Assembly: GCF_000264785.1 (NCBI RefSeq)
Contig: NZ_AFJI01000007.1
Location: forward strand, 26,156 to 90,155
Reading direction: 5' to 3'
Length of the DNA stretch: 64,000 bases
Origin: Edwardsiella ictaluri ATCC 33202
Lineage (GTDB): Bacteria > Pseudomonadota > Gammaproteobacteria > Enterobacterales > Enterobacteriaceae
Positions within the stretch are counted from its first letter, which is position 1, and the number at the start of each line of letters is the position of its first letter. The position numbers and the translations under genes were made by a program. The notes below the pieces were generated by a model that was not told the origin of the DNA, searched no databases, and worked only from the letters and a program-made list of their open reading frames with translations. Shown in pieces: positions 58,011-64,000 of the stretch.

Positions 58011-59099
58011 TTACTCCTTCTCTGTCGCATCGCCGGTCGCCGCGCTGGCCGGCGGCTGCCTGCGCAGCTGCTGTAAAAGACGCTCGGTTGGTGCCGCCAG
58101 CCCTACAGAGGGCGGCTGCGCTAAGTTATACCAGAGTCCGTCACCTTCATCCATGCAGGCTGACGCTGTCGTGTAGGTTGACCATACCGGGATGATATCC
58201 AAATGAAAATGGCTAAACGTGTGGCGGAACGCTGTCAGGGTCTGGGCCGCTGTGGGATCCTGCCCCAGATGCCGCAGCCGGGTATGCAGCGCCGCTTCGC
58301 TGTCATACTGGGGAAAGCAGAACAGGCCGCCCCACAGGCCGCTGGCCGGGCGCTGCTGTAGCCATACCGTCTCACCGTGCTGTAGCAGCAGCAAGTAGGC
58401 CTGGCGTTCGGGCAATGTCTGCCGGGGTTTCTTGCCCGGGAAGTCAGCCCAATTGCCGTCGGCATAGGCGAGGCAGCCCGCGTTGAGTGGACACAGCTCA
58501 CACTTGGGGCGGCTGCGGGTGCACACCAGCGCACCGAGATCCATCATCGCCTGGTTAAACTGGCTGACACCATCGGCCGGAGTCACCTCGCCGCTCAGTT
58601 GCCACAGACGCGTTTCCACATCTTTACGCCCCGGCCAGCCGGGGACGGCGTAGCAGCGGGCCAAGACCCGTTTGACGTTGCCGTCCAGGATGGGATGATG
58701 CTGCCCCAGCGACAGCGAGAGAATGGCGCCGGCGGTTGAGCGGCCAATGCCCGGCAGCGCGGCAACCTGCTCAAAGTCGTGCGGAAACTCGCCGTGATGC
58801 CGTGAGACGATGAGCTGGGCCGCCTTATGCAGGTTGCGCGCCCGTGCATAGTAGCCCAGTCCGGTCCACAGGTGCAGCACTTCATCCAGGGGTGCCGACG
58901 CCAGCGTCTGCACATCGGGAAAGCGTTGGGTAAAACGCTGAAAATAGGGCAGCACCGTGGCGACCTGGGTCTGTTGCAGCATCACCTCGGAGAGCCATAC
59001 CCGATAGGGGGTCTTGGGGTGTTGCCACGGCAGCGTTTTGCGCCCGAAGCGTGCGTACCAGGCCAGCACGGCGTGGGCGAACTGTTGCGCCTGCATCAT
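58011..59099 (-). CDS. mutY: Adenine DNA glycosylase MutY
   Basis: Removes A mispaired with 8-oxoguanine. It has 362 aa (E. coli 350). Catalytic Glu38 is in [10 protein letters not shown], the helix-hairpin-helix [12 protein letters not shown] has catalytic Asp139 in DGNVKR, and the 4Fe-4S ligands are Cys193, 200, 203 and 209. The C-terminal NUDIX-like domain recognises 8-oxoG ([19 protein letters not shown] in parts, then [12 protein letters not shown]). The C-terminal tail is slightly longer than in E. coli. It diverges from trmB. Confidence 0.97.
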   Translation of the reverse strand: MMQAQQFAHAVLAWYARFGRKTLPWQHPKTPYRVWLSEVMLQQTQVATVLPYFQRFTQRFPDVQTLASAPLDEVLHLWTGLGYYARARNLHKAAQLIVSRHHGEFPHDFEQVAALPGIGRSTAGAILSLSLGQHHPILDGNVKRVLARCYAVPGWPGRKDVETRLWQLSGEVTPADGVSQFNQAMMDLGALVCTRSRPKCELCPLNAGCLAYADGNWADFPGKKPRQTLPERQAYLLLLQHGETVWLQQRPASGLWGGLFCFPQYDSEAALHTRLRHLGQDPTAAQTLTAFRHTFSHFHLDIIPVWSTYTTASACMDEGDGLWYNLAQPPSVGLAAPTERLLQQLRRQPPASAATGDATEKE

Positions 59100-59388
59100 A
59101 AACCAGTCATATCCTCAGTGTGTAGCGCTGAAAACGGGACAGGATTGCAGCACAGCCTGCCCGGCCTGTAAACCGGATCTTGCCTGAGCGGGGCACTGGC
59201 GGCACGGAGAGGGTGCTCCGGCGTACGGGTTTCCACGCTCAGCGGGGGTGCCGTGGCATAAAATGTGGGGGCGGTGGCACGGATTTTCCCCGCGGCGTTA
59301 GCGTTGCTGGTAAAATCAGCGCTTGTGTAAACGGGGTAACTTTGCATAATGCCCTGACCTTGATTATCCAGACAGATGAAAACGCGAC

Positions 59389-60105
59389 ATGAATGATGTG
59401 ATCACAGCGGAATTTGATGAAAACGGCCGGGCGATTCGCCGTATTCGCAGCTTTGTACGCCGTCAGGGGCGCCTGACCAAAGGGCAGCAGCTGGCGCTGG
59501 ACGAGTACTGGCCGCTGATGGGTGTCGAGTTTACGCCCGAGGCGCTGGATCTGCCGACGTTATTTGGCCGTGAGGCACCGGTGGTGCTGGAAATTGGTTT
59601 TGGCATGGGGGCCTCGCTGGTCGCCATGGCGCAGCAGCACCCGGAGCGTGATTTCCTGGGGATTGAAGTGCACTCGCCGGGCGTCGGCGCCTGCCTCTCC
59701 TCTGCCCATGAGGCTGGAGTAAACAACCTGCGCGTGATGTGTCACGACGCGGTAGAGGTGTTGGAGCGAATGATCCCGGACGCGTCGCTGGATATGGTGC
59801 AGCTGTTTTTCCCCGATCCCTGGCATAAGGCGCGTCACCATAAGCGTCGTATTGTACAGTCGGCGTTTGCCGGGCGGATCCGCGGTAAGCTGAAGATCAG
59901 CGGCGTCTTCCATATGGCGACCGACTGGGAAAACTACGCCGAACATATGCTGGAAGTAATGAATCATGCGCCGGGCTACAGAAATCTGTCCGACGATAAT
60001 ACCTATGTCCCGCGCCCTGACTCGCGTCCGGTCACCAAGTTTGAGCTGCGTGGTCAGCGCCTGGGGCATGGCAACTGGGACCTGATGTTTGAGAGGGTAG
60101 AGTAA
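59389..60105 (+). CDS. trmB: tRNA (guanine-N7)-methyltransferase TrmB
   Basis: SAM-dependent enzyme that forms m7G46 in tRNAs. It has 238 aa (E. coli 239). The SAM motif [15 protein letters not shown], the [13 protein letters not shown] strand, [17 protein letters not shown] and the C-terminal [17 protein letters not shown] block are diagnostic. The stop overlaps the yggL start by one base (TAATG), so the two are coupled. The 289-bp gap to mutY has a Pro/Arg-rich pseudo-ORF only. Confidence 0.97.
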   Translation: MNDVITAEFDENGRAIRRIRSFVRRQGRLTKGQQLALDEYWPLMGVEFTPEALDLPTLFGREAPVVLEIGFGMGASLVAMAQQHPERDFLGIEVHSPGVGACLSSAHEAGVNNLRVMCHDAVEVLERMIPDASLDMVQLFFPDPWHKARHHKRRIVQSAFAGRIRGKLKISGVFHMATDWENYAEHMLEVMNHAPGYRNLSDDNTYVPRPDSRPVTKFELRGQRLGHGNWDLMFERVE

Positions 60106-60431
60106 TGGCAAAAAATCGTAGTCGTCGTCTGCGCAAAAAGCTGCATATTGACGAGTTTCAGGAAGTGGGCTTCAGCGCCAGCTGGCGTTTTGCCGAGGGT
60201 ACGCCGGTAGAGACGGTGGACGCGCTGCTCGATCGTCTGATCGATGAGGTGATCGAGCCGAATGGTCTGGCGTTTGATGGTAGCGGCTATTTGCGCTGGG
60301 AAGGGTTGATCTGCCTGCAGCAGATTGGCCGCTGCACCGATGAACAGCGTCAGCTGGTGAAAGGCTGGCTGGAAAGCCAGGGTATGCTGGACGTTGTGGT
60401 CAGCGACCTGTTTGATGTGTGGTGGGAGTAA
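60105..60431 (+). CDS. yggL: YggL family protein (DUF469)
   Basis: 108 aa (E. coli YggL 108). A basic start [20 protein letters not shown] is followed by the DUF469 core (VDALLDRLIDEVIEPNGLAF, then CTDEQRQLVKGWLESQ) and the LFDVWWE end. Small cytoplasmic protein reported to associate with the ribosomal large subunit in E. coli. It is translationally coupled to trmB. Confidence 0.95.
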   Translation: MAKNRSRRLRKKLHIDEFQEVGFSASWRFAEGTPVETVDALLDRLIDEVIEPNGLAFDGSGYLRWEGLICLQQIGRCTDEQRQLVKGWLESQGMLDVVVSDLFDVWWE

Positions 60432-60629
60432 CCCCCGCCTTTGGTGCCGCCGTACCGGCGGCGCCGTTTCCCCTCCGCTGTTCCGTTCTCTCCCCTTGTC
60501 TCTCTTGCGTCCGGCTCTCTGCGTCGGGAGGCGCCGCGTCGGAAAAATAGGGGGCGTCCGCCGGACGGCGTTGGTCGTAACCCTAGCGTGATGGCGTCCA
60601 GGGCGCCACGTGGAGTCAATGGCCTTGCC

Positions 60630-61556
60630 ATGCAAACTGAATTAAGTGATCAACTGTTGGGCGAGATCCTGGAGCAGGTTCGTCCGCTGCTCGGGCAGGG
60701 GCGGGTCGCCGATTATATTCCGGCACTGGCCGGGGTGGCACCAGACCGGCTGGGTATCGCGGTCTGCACCGTAGACGGACGGATGTTCAGCGCTGGCGAC
60801 GCCGCCGAACGCTTCTCTATCCAGTCGATCTCCAAGGTGCTGAGCCTGACGCTGGCGATGCACCGCTACAGCGAGGCCGAGATCTGGCAGCGGGTCGGCA
60901 AGGAGCCCTCCGGGCAGCCGTTTAACTCGCTGGTTCAGCTGGAGCTGGAGCAGGGCAAGCCGCGCAACCCCTTCATCAACGCCGGTGCGCTGGTGGTGTG
61001 TGATATGCTGCAGTCGCGCCTGAGCGCACCGCGTCAGCGTATGCTGGAGGTGGTGCGGGCGCTGAGTGGCAGCGCGGACATCTGCTATGATTCCCCGGTG
61101 GCACGCTCCGAGTTTGAACATTCGGATCGCAATGCGGCGATCGCCTATCTGATGAAGTCGTTTGGCAACTTCGATAACGACGTGATTACCGTCCTGCATA
61201 ACTATTTCCACTACTGCGCTTTAAGAATGAACTGTATGGAACTGGCGCGCACTTTTGTTTATCTTGCCAATCGGGGGCGGGCGTTGGCGCTGGATGAGCC
61301 GGTGATCGGCGAGCGTCAGGCGCGCCAGATCAATGCGTTGATGGTGACCAGCGGCCTGTATGATGGCGCGGGCGAGTTTGCCTATCGCGTCGGGATGCCG
61401 GGGAAGTCCGGCGTTGGTGGCGGGGTGGTGGCCGTGGTGCCTCAGGAGATGATCATCGCCGTCTGGAGTCCGCAGCTGGATAGCTGCGGCAATTCACTGG
61501 CCGGAATTGCGGCGCTGGAGCTGTTGGCCCAGCGCATTGGCCGCTCAATATTTTAA
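60630..61556 (+). CDS. glsB: Glutaminase (GlsB/YneH type)
   Basis: Hydrolyses glutamine to glutamate and ammonia. It has 308 aa, the same as E. coli GlsB. The serine-dependent hydrolase core is Ser66-Ile-Ser-Lys69 in FSIQSISK, with [15 protein letters not shown], the [12 protein letters not shown] block and the [18 protein letters not shown] loop with the catalytic Tyr and Ser. ATG 60630 is chosen as the family start. The frame runs 63 codons further up through an Arg/Pro-rich stretch without support. It is followed after 10 bp by yggN. Confidence 0.94.
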   Translation: MQTELSDQLLGEILEQVRPLLGQGRVADYIPALAGVAPDRLGIAVCTVDGRMFSAGDAAERFSIQSISKVLSLTLAMHRYSEAEIWQRVGKEPSGQPFNSLVQLELEQGKPRNPFINAGALVVCDMLQSRLSAPRQRMLEVVRALSGSADICYDSPVARSEFEHSDRNAAIAYLMKSFGNFDNDVITVLHNYFHYCALRMNCMELARTFVYLANRGRALALDEPVIGERQARQINALMVTSGLYDGAGEFAYRVGMPGKSGVGGGVVAVVPQEMIIAVWSPQLDSCGNSLAGIAALELLAQRIGRSIF

Positions 61557-61566
61557 CGAGGTCATG

Positions 61567-62295
61567 ATGGGTAAATGGGGATGCTCCCTGCTGTTGCTGC
61601 TGGCCACCGCACAGGTGCAGGCCGCCTGGCAGTGCCAGGTTAAACCGCAGGACGATATCATTATCAGCGCGCAGCAGGTACAGATCGTCGGCGCCAGCGG
61701 CAATCTGCAGATATCCCGCGACGGTGCGGTGACGCGTGACGGCCATCCGCTGGCGCTGAGCGCCGACGCCCGCCGTCAGGCCGAGACGCTGCAGCGGGAT
61801 CTGCGGCGCGATGTGCCGTGGATCGACCAAGGGGTGCAGACGCGCCTGGATCGTGCGCGTGGCGCGCTGGACAATATCATCGTCGAGCAGCTGGGCAGTG
61901 ACAGCAACGTACGCAATCGTCTGAGTACGCTGGATACCCAGCTTAAGGCGCAGATGAATCGGGTGCTGGAGAAACGCAGTGACGGTTACGCCTTCCACCA
62001 TCAGGCGATTGCCCAGGTCGAGAAAGAGGGTCAGACATTGGTGAACCAGACCCTGGGCGGCGTGCTGCAGGACAGCATCAATGAGATGGGGGCCAAGGGG
62101 CTGCTGAAGGCGGGTCAGTCGGAGAATCCGCTGCAGGCGGTGTTGGGCAACCTCGGCGGTCTGCAGCAGTCTATCCGCAGCGAGTGGGATAAGCAGGATA
62201 ATGATCTGCGCGCCTTCGGCCAGCAGGCCTGTGAGCGAGTACAGGCGCTGGACAGCCAGCGTAAGGCCTTGCTGAAGGCGCTGCCCGCCTCCTGA
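61567..62295 (+). CDS. yggN: Periplasmic YggN family protein (DUF2884)
   Basis: 242 aa (E. coli YggN 239) with a Sec signal peptide of about 18 residues ending AQVQA. The QCQVKPQDDIIISAQQVQIV start and the long helical C-terminal half with ALDNIIVEQLGSDSNVRNRL are family features. The function is unknown. Start 61567 has GAGG at five bases, and ATG 61564 is possible. It probably shares a transcript with glsB and is ended by a terminator. Confidence 0.92.
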   Translation: MGKWGCSLLLLLATAQVQAAWQCQVKPQDDIIISAQQVQIVGASGNLQISRDGAVTRDGHPLALSADARRQAETLQRDLRRDVPWIDQGVQTRLDRARGALDNIIVEQLGSDSNVRNRLSTLDTQLKAQMNRVLEKRSDGYAFHHQAIAQVEKEGQTLVNQTLGGVLQDSINEMGAKGLLKAGQSENPLQAVLGNLGGLQQSIRSEWDKQDNDLRAFGQQACERVQALDSQRKALLKALPAS

Positions 62296-62313
62296 AGGTG
62301 AGATATCCCGAGA

Positions 62314-62347
62314 AACCCCGGCCCGCACTGCGCGCCGGGTTTTTTTG
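62314..62347 (+). terminator. Intrinsic terminator after yggN
   Basis: AACCC(C)GGC / GCCGGGTT stem with one bulged base and a GC-rich loop, followed by a run of seven T. Confidence 0.8.
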
Positions 62348-62422
62348 TGCCACTTTTTGCCCTGCCATCTGGCGGACTTTGCTGTTTTAATGTCCGCTAT
62401 ACTGAATGCTGAGGGTAATTAT

Positions 62423-64000
62423 ATGAATATTAAATATAATTTATTTTTAGGATATGGACTGTTTATGCTCATCTTTGGGATGGGGCCCTCCGGAGGGGCA
62501 CTGGCGGCCAGTGTGGCGCCGGGTGTGACCCTGGCCGCCGGGCAGACACTGACGCGCAATAACGGCAGTGAGCCGGCATCGCTCGATCCTCATAAATCAG
62601 AAAGTGATGTTGAATTCAATATTATCAATGATTTCTTTGAGGGGTTGGTGACGATGGGCCCTGATGGTCACATTCGTCCCGGACTGGCTGAACGCTGGGA
62701 AAACAGTGAGGACGGGCGGATATGGCGGCTGTATCTGCGCCCCGGTCTGCAGTGGTCGAACGGGGAGCCCCTGACGGCCCGAGATGTGGTATTCAGCTGG
62801 CAGCGGCAGGTCGATCCGGCGACGGCCTCACCCTATGGCAGCTATCTGGCGAACATGCATCTGGAGAATGCCATTCAGATCCAGGCCGGGCAGCAGCCAC
62901 CGGAAGCGCTGGGGATCCGGGCCGTGGATGATGTCACCCTGCAGATAACCCTGACCCGTCCCCTGTCGACTTTTCTGTCGATGCTGGTGCACCCGTCGCT
63001 GATGACGGTGAATCCACGGGTGATTGCACGTTTTGGCGATAAATGGACCCAGCCGGGCAACTTTGTCAGCAGCGGAGCCTATACGCTGCAGCGCTGGGTG
63101 GTCAATGAGCGGCTGGAGGGGGTGCGAAATCCCCGTTACTGGGATAATGCCCATACGGTGATCAATCAGGTCACCTATTTACCCATCGTTTCTGAAACGG
63201 CTGATGTTAACCGCTATAAGGCCGGTGAAATCGACATTACCGCCTCGGTGCCCAGTCCACAGTTTGCAGCCCTGCGTCGCGAGTTGGGTGAACAGGTACA
63301 CATCGCTCCCAAACTGGCCACCTACTACTATTACTTCAATACCCGTAAGCCCCCTTTTGATGATCCCCGGGTGCGGTTGGCGCTGAATCTGGGGCTGGAT
63401 AAGGACGTGATTGCCGATAAGGTGCTGGGGCAGGGGCAGCGCCCCGCCTGGCTTTTCAGTGCCGGAAAGATCGGCGGGATGACGCTCCTGCCGCCGGAGT
63501 ATGCCGCCTGGCCGCGTGAGCAGCGCCTGGCCCGGGCTCGGGCCCTGCTGACAGAGGCGGGTTTTGGCCCGGACTCCCCGTTGCACTTTACCCTGCTGTA
63601 CAACACCTCCGAGGGGCATCAGCGCATCGCCATTGCCGCCAGCTCGATGTGGAAGAAAAATTTGGGGGTGGAGGCGGCGCTGAACAATCAGGAGTGGAAG
63701 ACCATGCTGGATACCATGCGCAGCGGGAATTTTGACTTGGTGCGCAGTGGCTGGGTGGCGGACTATGACGATCCCTCTGCCTTTCTGAACACCTTTCGCA
63801 GCGCTGACAGCAATAACACGCCGCAGTATGTCAACCCGCGTTATGACGCCCTGCTGGCTGGTGCGGCGGACAGTCAGGATCCCGAAAAACGCCAGCAGCT
63901 GTTTCAGCAGGCTGAGACGATCCTGGCCGCAGAGGTTCCGGCCATCCCGCTGTACCATTATGTCAGCGTACGGCTGGTGAAGCCCCATGTCGGCGGGTTT
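62423..64000 (+). CDS. Peptide ABC transporter substrate-binding protein (OppA/MppA-like), cut by window end
   Basis: The frame from ATG 62423 (GAGGG seven bases before) is open to the window end, 526 codons with no stop. A signal peptide of about 30 residues ends GGALA. The mature start with RNNGSEPASLDPHK, the block NDFFEGLVTMGPDG, the WSNGEPLTARDVVFSWQR region and the C-terminal GWVADYDDPSAFLNTFRS are SBP family 5 features seen in OppA and MppA. It binds oligopeptides in the periplasm for an ABC importer. Only about 15-20 residues should be missing. The first ten codons are AT-rich compared with the rest. The oppBCDF partners, if present, lie outside. Confidence 0.9.
   Translation, partial: MNIKYNLFLGYGLFMLIFGMGPSGGALAASVAPGVTLAAGQTLTRNNGSEPASLDPHKSESDVEFNIINDFFEGLVTMGPDGHIRPGLAERWENSEDGRIWRLYLRPGLQWSNGEPLTARDVVFSWQRQVDPATASPYGSYLANMHLENAIQIQAGQQPPEALGIRAVDDVTLQITLTRPLSTFLSMLVHPSLMTVNPRVIARFGDKWTQPGNFVSSGAYTLQRWVVNERLEGVRNPRYWDNAHTVINQVTYLPIVSETADVNRYKAGEIDITASVPSPQFAALRRELGEQVHIAPKLATYYYYFNTRKPPFDDPRVRLALNLGLDKDVIADKVLGQGQRPAWLFSAGKIGGMTLLPPEYAAWPREQRLARARALLTEAGFGPDSPLHFTLLYNTSEGHQRIAIAASSMWKKNLGVEAALNNQEWKTMLDTMRSGNFDLVRSGWVADYDDPSAFLNTFRSADSNNTPQYVNPRYDALLAGAADSQDPEKRQQLFQQAETILAAEVPAIPLYHYVSVRLVKPHVGGF

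Noticed and set aside
60441..60629. N-terminal extension of the glutaminase
   Set aside because: The Arg/Pro-rich leader lacks homology and a ribosome site, and the family length of 308 aa is reached exactly from ATG 60630.

Overview
This is a GC-rich chromosomal window from a member of the Enterobacterales. The core genes (malGFE/malK-lamB-malM, ubiCA, plsB-dgkA, lexA-dinF-zur, dusA-pspG-dnaB-alr, mltC-yggX-mutY-trmB-yggL) are close to Escherichia coli proteins, but the order is not that of E. coli, and several accessory blocks sit between them. By inference, a Hafniaceae-type genome, most likely Edwardsiella, fits best. The species cannot be fixed from the sequence alone.

Layout. 1-7.8 kb: maltose/maltodextrin regulon, with malEFG reading left (malG cut by the window start) and malK-lamB-malM reading right from a shared promoter region that holds MalT-box and CRP-like sites. 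7.9-14.4 kb: ubiCA, an OFA-type MFS transporter, and plsB divergent from dgkA. 14.4-23.9 kb: a complete-looking citrate fermentation locus (citT, citG, citX, citF, citE, citD, citC on the minus strand; citA and citB on the plus strand) placed between dgkA and lexA, which are neighbours in E. coli. citF carries an in-frame amber codon. 23.9-32.1 kb: lexA with two SOS boxes, dinF, zur, a LuxR-type HTH gene of unknown role, dusA, pspG with a sigma-54 promoter, dnaB and alr. 32.1-36.4 kb: yqhD with its divergent AraC-type regulator yqhC, a prolyl aminopeptidase and a small outer-membrane barrel. 37.1-38.2 kb: an AT-rich decayed cytosolic chemoreceptor with a CZB zinc-binding domain. 38.3-49.4 kb: sodC, the nitrate respiration cluster narK-narGHJI, and a second DASS-family dicarboxylate/citrate transporter.

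The accessory part is 49.5-55.8 kb, ending at a tRNA-Phe gene whose 3' end faces it. It is AT-rich and holds a small lipoprotein, a lipid-anchored S66 (LD-carboxypeptidase/MccF-like) protein, a 566-residue protein of unknown function that looks like an acquired effector or toxin, and fragments of at least five insertion sequence families (IS3/IS407, IS3, IS256, IS481, IS1, plus IS5/IS903-like ends). This is best read as a worn genomic island at tRNA-Phe. From 55.8 kb the window returns to core genes: an octanucleotide tandem repeat, nikR, mltC-yggX-mutY, trmB-yggL-glsB-yggN, and the start of an OppA-type peptide-binding protein cut by the window end.

Physiologically the window joins maltodextrin uptake, anaerobic growth (nitrate respiration, citrate fermentation) and stress functions (SOS, Psp, SodC, YqhD). 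The three best leads are the low-GC 566-residue protein beside tRNA-Phe, the amber-interrupted citF within an otherwise intact pathway, and the triple-frameshifted CZB chemoreceptor.
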